From positions 620,001-684,000 of the forward strand of contig NZ_LT607753.1 of the NCBI RefSeq assembly GCF_900090295.1: a stretch of DNA of 64,000 nucleotides. Direction: 5' to 3'. Positions 17,657-26,774 of this stretch are shown in pieces. This DNA is from Micromonospora coxensis (lineage in GTDB: Bacteria; Actinomycetota; Actinomycetes; Mycobacteriales; Micromonosporaceae). The notes beneath the pieces are model-generated. The model made no database searches, was not told where the DNA came from, and saw only the letters and a program-made list of their open reading frames with translations. A program made the position numbers and the translations under genes. Each line of letters begins with the position of its first letter. Position 1 is the first letter of the stretch.

Positions 17657-18118
17657 GTGGCAGACGGAGACAATCCCACGGTGCACCACCCGCGGCGCCG
17701 GCTGGGCCGCAGCGCCCTGCCGCACCTCCTGGCGATGGTGATCTTCGGGCTGCTGGCCTGGTCCGGTGGGAGCACACTGCGCCAGGGGGTGGACGGGCTG
17801 GCCGCGCCCTCGCTGATGATCGGGGCGGCCGGAGCCGTCGGCGCCCTGCTGATGGTCGCCTCGCCGTCCGGGCCCGCCGACCGGAGCGGACCCGACCCCC
17901 ACCGACTGGTCCGGCTGGCGATGGTGCTGGCGGCCGTCATCGCCCTGGCGACCGGGACGGCGCTCGCCCCGGACGGGATGGACCGGGGCTTCGTCATCTC
18001 GGTGGACGCGGTCCTCGCCGGCGCGCTCGCCTCGTACGCCCTGCTGGCGGGCGGGCAGCGGCCCGGAGTGCGAGTCATGGATGCCTGCGAGGCCGAGGCG
18101 GAACATAGATTCCGCTGA
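17657..18118 (+). CDS. Four-span membrane protein of unknown function
   Basis: GTG 17657 is preceded by GGAGG at 17646-17650 with 6-nt spacing; the ATG at 17633 has no such site, so I prefer the later start (about 153 residues). After a basic N terminus (HHPRRRLGRSALPH) there are four hydrophobic segments (LLAMVIFGLLAW, LMIGAAGAVGALLMVA, AMVLAAVIALATGTALA, VLAGALASYALLAG). I recognise no family motif. It is flanked by a terminator upstream and the SMR promoter region downstream. Confidence 0.6.
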   Translation: MADGDNPTVHHPRRRLGRSALPHLLAMVIFGLLAWSGGSTLRQGVDGLAAPSLMIGAAGAVGALLMVASPSGPADRSGPDPHRLVRLAMVLAAVIALATGTALAPDGMDRGFVISVDAVLAGALASYALLAGGQRPGVRVMDACEAEAEHRFR

Positions 18119-18320
18119 TCAGACGAGGCATCGTCTGAGTACCGGGGTTACACCCCTCCGGGCCGTGCTCATGCTGTGCCAGCTCCCGCTCCTACGGCCT
18201 GGACCTGGTCCTCGTCGCCCCCTTGACCCCCAGTGAACTAGCAGGTCTACCGGCGGCTGCCGCCCGGTCGCCCACTCTCTGCGGCTAGACAGCACAGCTC
18301 CATGTGCAGCGCTCAGTCTC

Positions 18321-18350
18321 GTGTACGATCGTACTAGTACGTTTGTACAC
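18321..18350. promoter_or_regulatory. 30-bp imperfect palindrome, likely operator of the TetR regulator
   Basis: GTGTACGATCGTACT faces AGTACGTTTGTACAC; 13 of 15 positions are symmetric. It ends 3 bases before the AAGGAGA ribosome binding site of the SMR gene, so a bound dimer would cover the transcription start or leader. TetR family members that sit next to their target usually bind such palindromes, and the TetR gene here is the second gene of the operon. Confidence 0.65.
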
Positions 18351-18365
18351 GATAAGGAGATCGGC

Positions 18366-18686
18366 ATGGCCTATGTGCTCCTGGTGCTCGCAATCGCGGC
18401 CGAGATCGTCGGCACGAGCCTCATGAAGGCGACGGAGGGCTTCACCCGACTCTGGCCGACCCTTGGCCTCGCCGTGGCGTACCTCACCGCGTTCTACCTG
18501 CTGTCCCAAGCTGTACGAGACATCCCGGTCAGCGTCGCGTACGCGATGTGGTCCGGCCTCGGCACTGCGGCGATCGCCGCTATCGGTGCCGCCTTCCTCG
18601 GCGAGCCACTCACTGCCACCAAGCTGGCCGGCATTGCGCTCGTCGTCGGCGGTGTGGTGGTCCTCAACCTGGGCGGTGCCCATTGA
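18366..18686 (+). CDS. Small multidrug resistance (SMR, EmrE-type) efflux protein
   Basis: A 106-residue protein with four transmembrane helices. It has the membrane-embedded essential glutamate in helix 1 (AIAAEIVGTSLMK, Glu14), the conserved Trp of helix 3 (YAMWSGLGTA) and the typical helix-4 end LGEPLTATKLAGIALVVGG. SMR proteins export cationic compounds as antiparallel dimers driven by protons. ATG 18366 has AAGGAGA six bases upstream. Its stop overlaps the TTG start of a TetR gene, and a 30-bp palindrome precedes it, so it is probably derepressed by a toxic ligand of that regulator. Confidence 0.9.
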   Translation: MAYVLLVLAIAAEIVGTSLMKATEGFTRLWPTLGLAVAYLTAFYLLSQAVRDIPVSVAYAMWSGLGTAAIAAIGAAFLGEPLTATKLAGIALVVGGVVVLNLGGAH

Positions 18687-19240
18687 CCGCTATACGGCGG
18701 CCGGCCCGCGCCCGGGACCCGGAGGGCCGACGCCGAGCCATAGCCATCGCGGCTGCGCAGGTCATCGCCGAGGTCGGCGTCGGCCGGACTACGCACCGCG
18801 CCGTTGCCGCTCGGGCCGACGTGCCACTCGGCGCGACCACGTACTATTTTCCTCACCTGGCCGACCTGGTGGCGGCCGGACTCGCGCAGGCGCACACCTT
18901 CGGCGAAGCCCTTATCGCGGAGTGGGCTGCCCATCTAGAAGAGGCCACCGAGCTGTCCCGGGCGCTCACCCGGCTGGTCACCGACTACCTGGCCGACCGG
19001 CCACGTGCCCTCATGGAGAGCGAGCTGTACCTGGCCGCCGCTCGGGAGCCCGCGTTGCGTGACCTGGCGCGGCGATGGATCGGCGGATTGCAGGACCTCG
19101 TCGCGGCGCGGACCGATTCCGACACGGCCTACGCAGTCATCGCCCTCGTTGACGGAGTAATCACCCAACACTTGGCCACTGGCGTGCAGATCGACGCACC
19201 CCGGCTTGAAGCGGCCTTCACCCGGCTGTGCCGGCGCTGA
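18683..19240 (+). CDS. TetR family repressor coupled to the SMR gene
   Basis: The only start that fits the domain is TTG 18683, overlapping the SMR stop (TTGA). It gives 185 residues. The N-terminal helix-turn-helix (residues ~10-55) reads RRRAIAIAAAQVIAEVGVGRTTHRAVAARADVPLGATTYYF, shown here as separate conserved pieces: AQVIAEVGVG, THRAVAARADV and LGATTYYF. The C-terminal ligand domain is poorly conserved, as usual. Its position and the palindrome ahead of the operon imply autorepression and control of the efflux pump. Confidence 0.85.
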   Translation: MTAIRRPARARDPEGRRRAIAIAAAQVIAEVGVGRTTHRAVAARADVPLGATTYYFPHLADLVAAGLAQAHTFGEALIAEWAAHLEEATELSRALTRLVTDYLADRPRALMESELYLAAAREPALRDLARRWIGGLQDLVAARTDSDTAYAVIALVDGVITQHLATGVQIDAPRLEAAFTRLCRR

Positions 19241-19340
19241 CACCGGTCGCCGGCGTCGAGTCCGCCCAACAAGCCGAGCCCGATGCCGCATATGGACCTC
19301 GATATCCGACACAGGTGGCCAGTAGCCGCTGCCGTCCCTG

Positions 19341-19377
19341 CGGACAGGTATGCCGGGTCACCCGGCATACCTGTCCG
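19341..19377. terminator. Bidirectional terminator between TetR and the cellulase-like gene
   Basis: A perfect 17-bp stem (19341-19357 with 19361-19377) and a 3-nt TCA loop lie between two convergent genes. The symmetry suits termination from both sides. Confidence 0.75.
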
Positions 19378-19400
19378 GCCGAGCCAGCCGCCCAGGTTGG

Positions 19401-20678
19401 TCAGCTCGACAGGAACCGCCGGTTCCACCGGCGTTGCCACTCGACGTTGCGCCAGCCGGGGTGGTGCGGCGCGGAGTTCGAGCCGAGGACGACCCCCCAG
19501 AACCCGTGCGCCATGCAGCGTTCCAACGCCTCTTCGGCGATACCCTGACCGACCGGTCCGTCCTCGAACTCGGCGTGCAGCGGGGTGTAGCCGACCCACC
19601 CCTCCCCGATCACCGTGGGAACGTGGTGCCGCTGCGCCCAGCGGGCGATGACCGAGAGCCTGTCGTCCAGGGCGTAGGTCATGGCGACCCGGTAGTCGCC
19701 GTAGTTTTCGTACAGCCACCGGTCCCACCGGGCGGTGTCCACCCAGTCGTAGGTGTAGAACATGCTCGCCGAGACACCGGTGGCCTCCAGCCGCCACGGG
19801 TCGGCCTGTTCTGCGTACTGCTCGAACGGCGGGGCGTCCTCCCGCAACAGGCTACGCAGCTGCGGCCGGGGAAACTCCGGCGGCGCCACCCGTACCCCCG
19901 CCCATCGCTCCAGCGCCGCGAGGACGCCGTAGACATAGACATGGAAGTGCGCGACCTGCCCGTTGTCCGGTACGGCACCGATGTCGAGGTACGGGGGGAT
20001 GCCGTAGCACGTCGTGGCCATGACGTCGGGGTGCCGCTCGCGCATCAGCGCGACTGCGTCGGCCACGGCCTGCCGCTGCGGCCAGTACGGGTCGGTCTCC
20101 CCGCCCGGCAGCCGGTTCAACCGGCTGAGGTCGACCTCGTTGTGCAGTTCGGCGTAGGCGATCCGGTCGGCCAGGCCGGCGTCCTTGAGGAACTGCACCA
20201 GGTCGGCCATCGCCCGGGCGATGGTGACGTGTCGCTGCTCCGGTTCGATGGCCATCAGCGCGTCGTACCACTGCCGTTCCTGCAGGAAGGCGGGGCTCTG
20301 CTGGTATTCCCAGGACGACAGGATCACGTGGCAGTCGTGTCGACGGGCCGCCTCGAACAGTTCCCGCAGCCGGCGCCGGCCGTCGAGGACGGCGCCGCCT
20401 GCCACGTCGTACCAGCGGGTCCGTCGGCCCACCCCGCCCCCCATGGTGGTGAACCGCAGCGCCGAGGTGTCGATGTCGTGGTCACCGAAGAGCAGGTACG
20501 GCATCGCGCAGATCCGCACCGTGTTGTATCCGCGCTCGACCGCCTCGGCGAAGGCGGCGTCGAGGTCGTGGAAGGGCTCACCCTCGGTGCTTTGGGTGTA
20601 CCAGGTGAAGTCCCAGAGGGTGATGGTCAGCCGCGGCGGCAGGTGCGCCGGAACTCCGACGGGATGGGAGGGTGTCAC
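19401..20678 (-). CDS. Cellulase-like (GH5-clan) intracellular glycoside hydrolase
   Basis: A 425-residue (beta/alpha)8-barrel protein without a signal peptide. Early strands read TITLWDFTWYTQ and YNTVRICAMPYLLFG. The likely acid/base glutamate is in YAELHNEVD (~residue 185) and the likely nucleophile in VIGEGWVGY (~residue 355), the clan GH-A arrangement. It resembles the Cellulase-like (PF12876) group. It is the last gene of the leftward transporter-hydrolase operon, 39 bases after the GH2 gene. The GTG start has no strong Shine-Dalgarno sequence, suggesting read-through translation. Its substrate is probably an oligosaccharide brought in by the operon's ABC transporter. Confidence 0.7.
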   Translation of the reverse strand: MTPSHPVGVPAHLPPRLTITLWDFTWYTQSTEGEPFHDLDAAFAEAVERGYNTVRICAMPYLLFGDHDIDTSALRFTTMGGGVGRRTRWYDVAGGAVLDGRRRLRELFEAARRHDCHVILSSWEYQQSPAFLQERQWYDALMAIEPEQRHVTIARAMADLVQFLKDAGLADRIAYAELHNEVDLSRLNRLPGGETDPYWPQRQAVADAVALMRERHPDVMATTCYGIPPYLDIGAVPDNGQVAHFHVYVYGVLAALERWAGVRVAPPEFPRPQLRSLLREDAPPFEQYAEQADPWRLEATGVSASMFYTYDWVDTARWDRWLYENYGDYRVAMTYALDDRLSVIARWAQRHHVPTVIGEGWVGYTPLHAEFEDGPVGQGIAEEALERCMAHGFWGVVLGSNSAPHHPGWRNVEWQRRWNRRFLSS

Positions 20679-20717
20679 GATCGTCGCCGTGCCTTTCTTG
20701 CCAGGGAGGGTGTGCGG

Positions 20718-22775
20718 TCAGCGGGGCAGCGTCGCGTCGGAGAAGGCGTCGTAGACCAGGCGACGGGTACGCGAGTCGAAGCCGACCAGTCCCATGGTGG
20801 AGAGGCCGTTGTACTCCTCGTTGTACCCGAGTCGCTGCTTGTAGTCCTTGAGCACCCAGAAGGTGTAGCCGGCCACGAACTCGGGGCGGGCCGTCACCTG
20901 CGCCCAGTGGGCCTGGAAGCTGGCCGCCTGCCAGTCCTCGGTGCCCTGCTCGGTGTCAGACCCCCGGTTGCCCAGGAAGGACCAGGTGCCGTTCTCGGTG
21001 ATGAGGATGGGTTTGTTCGGGTGGTTGGCGTGCACCGCGTCGAGTGTCGGGCCCAGGTCGGCGTCCTTGCCGTAGAAGTAGCCGAAGTACTCGTTAAAGC
21101 CGATCACGTCGGCGAGGTCGAACGCGGGATCCCAACTCGAACTCGACGCCCAGGTCACCGGCCGGTTCTGCAGGTCCACCGACTTGACCGCGTCCTTCAT
21201 GTCCTTGATCCAGGCCCGGTAGACCGGCGCGCCCCCGCCGTCGATCTCCGACTCGTTCTGCAGGCCCCAGAGAATCACCGACGGGTTGTTGTGCTGGTTC
21301 CAGGCCATCATGGTGGCGAGCGCCCGGGACAGCCCGTAGCTGCGGGTCTGGATGTCCTCCTGGGCCTTGTTCATCCACATGTTGTCGATGTCGTCCATCA
21401 CGAGCACGCCGTTGCGGTCCGCCCACTGGTAGACGTACGGGTGGCGGTTGTAGACCGAGTTGCGCAGCAGGTTCGCCCCGGCCTCGCGGGCCAGCTTGAG
21501 TTCCCGGTCGTACTCCTGCTTGGTCATCGACCGGCCGCTGCGGGCCGTCTCCTCGTGCCAGTTGAGGCCCTTGAGGAACACGGGCACGCCGTTGACGGTC
21601 AACGCCGAGCCCACGACGGCGACGGTGCGCACGCCGTAGTCGGTGCGCAGTTGGTCGACGCGCTTACTCCTGTCGCCGGGTGCGCCGGTGCGCAGTTCGG
21701 CCGTGGCGGTGAGCACGTTCGGGTCGTCGCAGCTCCAGGTGGGCGCGTCGGGTACCGCGATCTCGACCCGGGCCACCGCGACGGCGCCGGCAGCGACCGT
21801 CAACGGTACCGCCACCTCGCCGGCCTTGGCCTTCCTGCCGGGCGAGACGACGACCTGGCCGGCGAATTCGCGGTCGCTGCGGTTGTCGACCACGACACGG
21901 ACGTCGAGGCGGCCGTCCCGGGCCGACACGAGCACCTTGGGGATGCTGACCTCGGGCACGGCCTCCAGCCACACCGAGCGGGTGATACCCGCGTACGGCC
22001 AGTAGTCGACCGGCTTCCACGGCACGGCCAGCGGGTCGCTGACCGGGCCCTCGCCGGTGCGGTAGTCGGTGAACGAGGGCCGGCGGTGCACCCGGACCAC
22101 GATGACCGCGGTCGCGCCCGGCGTGAGCACGTCACCGATGGGCAGCGCGAACGGCGTGTGACCGCCCTCGTGCGCGCCGATGAGGCGACCGTCCACCCAG
22201 ACGTCGGCCTTGTAGTTGACGGCGAGAAAGTTCAGCCGCACCTGCCGGTCCGCCCAGTTCGCCGGGATCCTCACCGTGGTCCGGTACCAGGCGTATCCGT
22301 CCTGGAAGGCGGTGCCCTCACCGAAGCGCTCTCCGGAGTAGCTACCGAACTCCGGGGTGTTCTCGAGATCCCACGACGAGGGGACGGTGACGCTGTCCCA
22401 CCCGCTCGTGCCGGTGCCCGGCTGGTGCCAGCCGGCGTTGAAACCCTCGTCGGCCGGGTCGAACCGGAAGTGCCACCGGCCGTCGAGGCTGCGGTAGTCA
22501 CGGGTCGGTTCGCGGCGGTCCCAGCCGTCGAAGGACGGCACCACCCGGCCGTACTGCAACACCACGCCGGTGCCGGCGATCTGCTCGATGCGGGTGCCGG
22601 CGGGCTCCCGGCCACCGTGCGGCGGCACCGCCGGAACCGGGGCGACGGGGACGTGGGCGGATCCGGCAGGGGCGGCGGCAGCGACCGAGGTCAGACCGGG
22701 CAGCGCGGCGGTGGCCGCGGTCGCGGCGGTGGCCGCCAGCACGGTACGGCGGGTCGCGCGGACAGGCAGGTTCAC
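20718..22775 (-). CDS. Tat-exported GH2 glycosidase (beta-galactosidase/glucuronidase type)
   Basis: A 685-residue protein from GTG 22775 with GGGAGGGA about 6 bases upstream. The N terminus has a twin-arginine signal (ATRRTVLAATA). The GH2 jelly-roll (~70-250), immunoglobulin-like (~255-365) and barrel (~370-685) domains follow in order. The barrel has LLRNSVYNRHPYVY and VLVMDD, the acid/base in LWGLQNESE, and the nucleophile in LITENGTWSF. GH2 enzymes cleave beta-galactosides, beta-glucuronides or related bonds. Export suggests it trims the polymer before uptake. It lies 44 bases after the GH42 gene in the same operon. Confidence 0.85.
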   Translation of the reverse strand: MNLPVRATRRTVLAATAATAATAALPGLTSVAAAAPAGSAHVPVAPVPAVPPHGGREPAGTRIEQIAGTGVVLQYGRVVPSFDGWDRREPTRDYRSLDGRWHFRFDPADEGFNAGWHQPGTGTSGWDSVTVPSSWDLENTPEFGSYSGERFGEGTAFQDGYAWYRTTVRIPANWADRQVRLNFLAVNYKADVWVDGRLIGAHEGGHTPFALPIGDVLTPGATAVIVVRVHRRPSFTDYRTGEGPVSDPLAVPWKPVDYWPYAGITRSVWLEAVPEVSIPKVLVSARDGRLDVRVVVDNRSDREFAGQVVVSPGRKAKAGEVAVPLTVAAGAVAVARVEIAVPDAPTWSCDDPNVLTATAELRTGAPGDRSKRVDQLRTDYGVRTVAVVGSALTVNGVPVFLKGLNWHEETARSGRSMTKQEYDRELKLAREAGANLLRNSVYNRHPYVYQWADRNGVLVMDDIDNMWMNKAQEDIQTRSYGLSRALATMMAWNQHNNPSVILWGLQNESEIDGGGAPVYRAWIKDMKDAVKSVDLQNRPVTWASSSSWDPAFDLADVIGFNEYFGYFYGKDADLGPTLDAVHANHPNKPILITENGTWSFLGNRGSDTEQGTEDWQAASFQAHWAQVTARPEFVAGYTFWVLKDYKQRLGYNEEYNGLSTMGLVGFDSRTRRLVYDAFSDATLPR

Positions 22776-22819
22776 GAGACATCCCTCCCAGGGGATTCGA
22801 AGGGGTGGTAGGGGCGGGT

Positions 22820-24877
22820 TCAGGCCTCGCGCACCAGCGCGACGCCTCGGGCCGGCAGGTCGACGAAGGTGGACTCCGGCCCGTCGGTGAGCAGGTCACG
22901 GCCGGGGCGGGGCAGCGGCACCCGGACCGCCTCCCGGCTGTGGTTGAGCAGGAACAGCGTGCTCGTCGCGTCGGTGGCGACCCGGCGGACCGCCTCGACC
23001 TGTGCCGGCAGGTCGGGCAGCACCGGTTGTACCCCGGCGGCGGTGACGGCCGCGTCGACGACCGCCGTCATGCCGGGCTCGTCGAGCCGGGTGGCGAGGT
23101 ACCAGACGACACCGCGGCCGAGCCGGTGGCGCAGGATGGCCGGGCGGCCGGCGAGTTCGCCGTCGTCGAAGGTGCCCAGCACCTCGGCGCTGTCGGGTAC
23201 GACCACCTCGGACCAGAGCCGGCCGGTCGTGGTGCCCCCGCCGAGGGCGCCGGCGAGCCGGACCGGCAGCGACCCGCCCTCCGGCAGTGGCCACCACTCC
23301 TTGACACGCGCGCCGACCAGCTCCCGTAGTGGCCCCGGGTAGTCGCCGTCGTGCACCCGGTCGCAGTCGTCGACGATCCCGCTGAAGAACGACAGCAGCA
23401 GGTGACCACCGTTGTGCACGTACCGGCGCAGGTTCTGCGCCGCCTCCTCGGTCACCAGGTAGAGGTTCGGCACGACCACGAGACGGTAGCCGCCGAGGTC
23501 GGCTGTCGAGGGCACGACGTCGCAGGTGATGCCCGCCCAGTGCAGCGGTGTGTAGTGGGCCAGCAGGGCCTCGCGCATGGTCACGTCGACCGACGGGTGG
23601 GAGTCGAGTTCCAACGCCCACCACGACGGCCAGTCCAGGATCAGGGCGGTCTCGGCCGGCACCTGACCGCCGGCGAGTTCGGGATGAGCGGCGAGTTCGG
23701 CGCCGAGGGCCGCGACCTCCCGGAAGGTGCGGTGCTGCGGGCCGGCGTGCGGCACCATCGCGGCGTGGTACTTCTCGGCGCCACCTCGGGACTGCCGCCA
23801 CTGGAAGAACATCACCGCGTCCGCGCCCCGGGCGACGGCCTGCCAGCTACCCAGCCGCATGGCGCCCGGCGGCTTCGGTGCGTTGCGGGGCCGCCAGTTG
23901 ACCGCGCTGGGCGACTGTTCCATCAGCAGCCAGGGCCGTCCGCCCTTGAGTGAACGCAGCAGGTCGTAAATGAACGCGGACTCGACGTGGGATTCCGGCT
24001 CGGCCGGGTCCGGATAGGCGTCGACGCTGGCAACATCGACGTACGGGGCCCACGCCCAGAAGTCGACCGGCTTCCACAGGCCGCAGAAGTTCGTGGTCAC
24101 CGGCACGTCGGGGGTGATCTGCCGCAACACCTCGACCTCGGCGCGGTAGCAGGCGAGCATCGCGTCGGAGCTGAACCGGGCGTAGTCGAGTTGCTGTGCC
24201 GGGTTGGGAAACGTCGGCGCGGTACGCGGGGGCAGCACCTGGTCGAAGTCGTCGTAGCGTTGGGACCAGAACGTCGTCGACCATGCCTCGTTGAGCGAGG
24301 CGACGTCGCCGTAGCGTCGGGTCAACCAGTGGCGGAAGTCCTCGGCGCTGACGTCGCAGTGGCACTCGGCCACGTGTACGCCGTACTCGTTGCCCACGTG
24401 CCAGATGGCCAGGGCCGGATGGTGGGCGTAGCGCCGGGCCACCTGCTCGGCCAGGCGGACGGCGTGCTGCCGGTAGACCGGGCTGGAGGGACAGTAGTGC
24501 TGACGGCCGCCCGGCCACAGCCGGGTTCCGTCGGCCCGCACCGGCAGAATGTGCGGGTAGCGCTGGGACAGCCAGGGCGGTGGTGAGGCCGTCATGGTGG
24601 CCAGCGAGACGGCGATCCCGACGGCGTGCAGGTCGTCGAGCACCCGGTCGAACAGGTCGAAGTGGAACTCGCCGGGGCGCGGCTCGACCTCGGCCCAGCC
24701 GAAGATGCCGACGCTGACCAGGTCGACGTTCGCGACGCGCATCAGCGCCGGGTCCTCGGCACGGATGGCAGCCGGCCACTGCTCGGGGTTGTAGTCACCG
24801 CCGTAGCCGATCTTGCCCAGCCGCCGACGCAACGTCTCCTCACGGCGCCGTGGCGCCGCCGTCCGGTCGGCGCTCAC
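22820..24877 (-). CDS. GH42 beta-galactosidase
   Basis: Start GTG 24877 overlaps the stop of the permease gene by 4 nt, giving 685 residues; the longer open frame upstream is the permease in another frame. The GH42 barrel begins with IGYGGDYNPEQWP. It has the acid/base in WHVGNEYG, a Cys cluster (ECHCDV) typical of zinc-binding GH42 enzymes, and the nucleophile in WLLMEQSPS. The beta-galactosidase trimerisation domain (~395-600, LVVVPNLYLV) and a C-terminal beta domain follow. It has no signal peptide, so it acts in the cytosol on imported beta-galactosides and feeds galactose to the divergent oxidation operon. Confidence 0.93.
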   Translation of the reverse strand: MSADRTAAPRRREETLRRRLGKIGYGGDYNPEQWPAAIRAEDPALMRVANVDLVSVGIFGWAEVEPRPGEFHFDLFDRVLDDLHAVGIAVSLATMTASPPPWLSQRYPHILPVRADGTRLWPGGRQHYCPSSPVYRQHAVRLAEQVARRYAHHPALAIWHVGNEYGVHVAECHCDVSAEDFRHWLTRRYGDVASLNEAWSTTFWSQRYDDFDQVLPPRTAPTFPNPAQQLDYARFSSDAMLACYRAEVEVLRQITPDVPVTTNFCGLWKPVDFWAWAPYVDVASVDAYPDPAEPESHVESAFIYDLLRSLKGGRPWLLMEQSPSAVNWRPRNAPKPPGAMRLGSWQAVARGADAVMFFQWRQSRGGAEKYHAAMVPHAGPQHRTFREVAALGAELAAHPELAGGQVPAETALILDWPSWWALELDSHPSVDVTMREALLAHYTPLHWAGITCDVVPSTADLGGYRLVVVPNLYLVTEEAAQNLRRYVHNGGHLLLSFFSGIVDDCDRVHDGDYPGPLRELVGARVKEWWPLPEGGSLPVRLAGALGGGTTTGRLWSEVVVPDSAEVLGTFDDGELAGRPAILRHRLGRGVVWYLATRLDEPGMTAVVDAAVTAAGVQPVLPDLPAQVEAVRRVATDATSTLFLLNHSREAVRVPLPRPGRDLLTDGPESTFVDLPARGVALVREA

Positions 24878-25794
24878 CCCTTCAGGCTCCCTTCGGTCAG
24901 GCCGCCGCGCCAGAATCGCTGGAGCACGACGATCGCGACCATCAGCGGCAGGACCGACAGGAAGGCGCCGCCGACGGTGAGCTGGTACAGCTCGGGCTGC
25001 CGGTCGGCGAAGGACTGCCAGGAGGTGAGACCGAGGGTGACCGGATAGAGCTTCGGATCGGAGAGCATCACCAGCGGAAGGAAGTAGTTGTTCCAGATCC
25101 CGACGAACTGGAACAGGAAGATGGTCACCAGTGCCGGCGACATGATGCGAAGCACCAGGGTGGTGAAGATGCGCCGCTCCCCCGCCCCGTCGATGCGGGC
25201 CGATTCCAGCAGCTCGTCGGGGACGGTGGTGGCGGCGTACATCCGGCACAGGTAGACCCCGAAGGGGCTGACCACCGACGGGAGCAGCACCGCCCAGTAG
25301 GTGTTGGCGAGGCCGACCTTGCTGAACATCAGGAACAGCGGCAGGGCGAGCGCGGTGCCCGGAATGAGCACTCCGGCGAGGATCACGTTGAACACCGCTT
25401 CCCGGCCAGGGAACCGGTACTTCGCGAGGGCGTATCCGGCCATCGCGGCGAGCAGGGTCGCCACGGCCGCGCCCACGCCGGCGTAGAGCACGCTGTTGAG
25501 CACCCAGCGCAGGTAGATGCCGCCGTCGTGGGTGAGTACGCGGGTGAGGTTGTCGAGCAGACGGGGTTCGGCGAACCACAGCCCGAAGGTGCCGAACAGG
25601 TCGCCGGTGGACTTGGTCGCTGCGATGACGAGCCAGTAGACCGGGAGCAGGAAGTACAGCGCGAAGACGGTGAGCAGGCCGACCACGAGGATCTTCCAGC
25701 CGGCCGCGGGTCCCCGCTGGCGACGCCGTCGGGCCGTGACCGGTGACGGCGAGGTGGTCGGCTGCTCCGACCGCGGTTCGACCAGGGTGGTCAT
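24874..25794 (-). CDS. ABC sugar transporter permease (MalG/GanQ-type)
   Basis: A 306-residue protein from ATG 25794, overlapping the preceding permease stop by 4 nt (ATGA). It has six membrane segments and the EAA loop for ATPase contact, ELLESARIDGAGERRIFTTL. The C-terminal end WRGGLTEGSLKG is characteristic of MalG-type permeases. It pairs with the permease upstream and the binding lipoprotein. No ATPase is encoded here; actinomycete sugar transporters commonly share one MsiK-type ATPase. Confidence 0.93.
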   Translation of the reverse strand: MTTLVEPRSEQPTTSPSPVTARRRRQRGPAAGWKILVVGLLTVFALYFLLPVYWLVIAATKSTGDLFGTFGLWFAEPRLLDNLTRVLTHDGGIYLRWVLNSVLYAGVGAAVATLLAAMAGYALAKYRFPGREAVFNVILAGVLIPGTALALPLFLMFSKVGLANTYWAVLLPSVVSPFGVYLCRMYAATTVPDELLESARIDGAGERRIFTTLVLRIMSPALVTIFLFQFVGIWNNYFLPLVMLSDPKLYPVTLGLTSWQSFADRQPELYQLTVGGAFLSVLPLMVAIVVLQRFWRGGLTEGSLKG

Positions 25795-26687
25795 CGGTCG
25801 TCTCCCTTGCGTCCGACGAGGTGGAGGAAGCCGAAGGACAGCACGCACGCGGCCACTGCGAGGAGGACCGACTGGGCGGCGGCGAGGCTGTAGCTGTTGT
25901 TGACGAACGCCTGGGTGTACGCGGCCAGGTTCGGCGTGTACGAGGTGTTGATCGCGGTCGAGACCGGCCTGAGCACTAGCGGCTCGGCGAACAGTTGCAG
26001 GGTGCCGATGATGGTGAAGACGGTGGTGAGCACGATCGCCGGCCGGATGAGCGGGAGCTTGACGTACCGGATGGTGTGCCAGGCGTTGGCCCCGTCGATC
26101 CGGGCGGCCTCGTACAGGTCGGTGTTGATCGACTTGAGTTGGGCGACCACAACGAGCATGTTGTAGCCGGCGAACTCCCAGGTGACGATGTTGGCGATCG
26201 CCCAGAGGACACTGCCGGAGCCGAGGAAGTCGGCGTCCAGCCCGACCGAGTCGAGCAGGTCGACGATCGGACTGACCCCGGGGACGTAGAGGAATCCCCA
26301 GAGGATCGAGGCGATCACACCGGGCACCCCGTACGGCAGGAAGTAGGCGCTGCGGAACAGCGGCACCCCCCGGGCCGCTGCGGCGTCGAGCAGCAGGGCG
26401 AGCAGGATGGCCAGGGCGATCATCACCGGGACCTGCACCGTTGCGAAGATCAGGACGCGCAGGACGCTGTCGGTGAAGGCGTTGTCGGTGAGGGCGGCCT
26501 GGTAGTTCGACAGCCCGGCGAAGACCGTCCGGGAGCCCCCGAGCCCGAGCGGTCCGGTGCGTTGCACGGTGAGCAGGCTCTGGTAGATCGCGTAGCCGAT
26601 CGGCAGGACGAAGAAGGCCGCGAACAGCAGGACGAAGGGCGCCAGGAACCCGGCTGCGGCCCTGCGGTCCGATCGGGATGTACGCAT
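25791..26687 (-). CDS. ABC sugar transporter permease (MalF/GanP-type)
   Basis: A 298-residue membrane protein with six segments and the EAA motif DLYEAARIDGANAWHTIRYVKLP (conserved core EAARIDGA). The N terminus MRTSRSDRRAAAGFLAPFVLLF and the FLPYGVPGVIASILW block are typical of MalF-type CUT1 permeases. It lies 87 bases after the binding-protein gene, with a strong hairpin in between, and overlaps the second permease by 4 nt. Confidence 0.93.
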   Translation of the reverse strand: MRTSRSDRRAAAGFLAPFVLLFAAFFVLPIGYAIYQSLLTVQRTGPLGLGGSRTVFAGLSNYQAALTDNAFTDSVLRVLIFATVQVPVMIALAILLALLLDAAAARGVPLFRSAYFLPYGVPGVIASILWGFLYVPGVSPIVDLLDSVGLDADFLGSGSVLWAIANIVTWEFAGYNMLVVVAQLKSINTDLYEAARIDGANAWHTIRYVKLPLIRPAIVLTTVFTIIGTLQLFAEPLVLRPVSTAINTSYTPNLAAYTQAFVNNSYSLAAAQSVLLAVAACVLSFGFLHLVGRKGDDR

Positions 26688-26733
26688 GCAAGCCCCCAGG
26701 TGGTCGGTGGTGGACGGGGTGTGACGGCCCGGC

Positions 26734-26767
26734 GCCGGTGCCCGTCGGTCGCTCGACGGGCACCGGC
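26734..26767 (-). terminator. Intra-operon hairpin between binding protein and permeases
   Basis: A perfect 14-bp stem (26734-26747 with 26754-26767) and a 6-nt loop begin 7 bases after the stop of the binding-protein gene. Such hairpins cause partial termination or protect the 3' end, so the binding protein is made in excess over the membrane subunits. Confidence 0.6.
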
Positions 26768-26774
26768 ACCCTGG

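Noticed and set aside
19350..22811. A 1,153-codon open frame on the plus strand
   Set aside because: It is antisense to the cellulase-like and GH2 genes, both with intact catalytic motifs and ribosome binding sites. No domain is seen in it.
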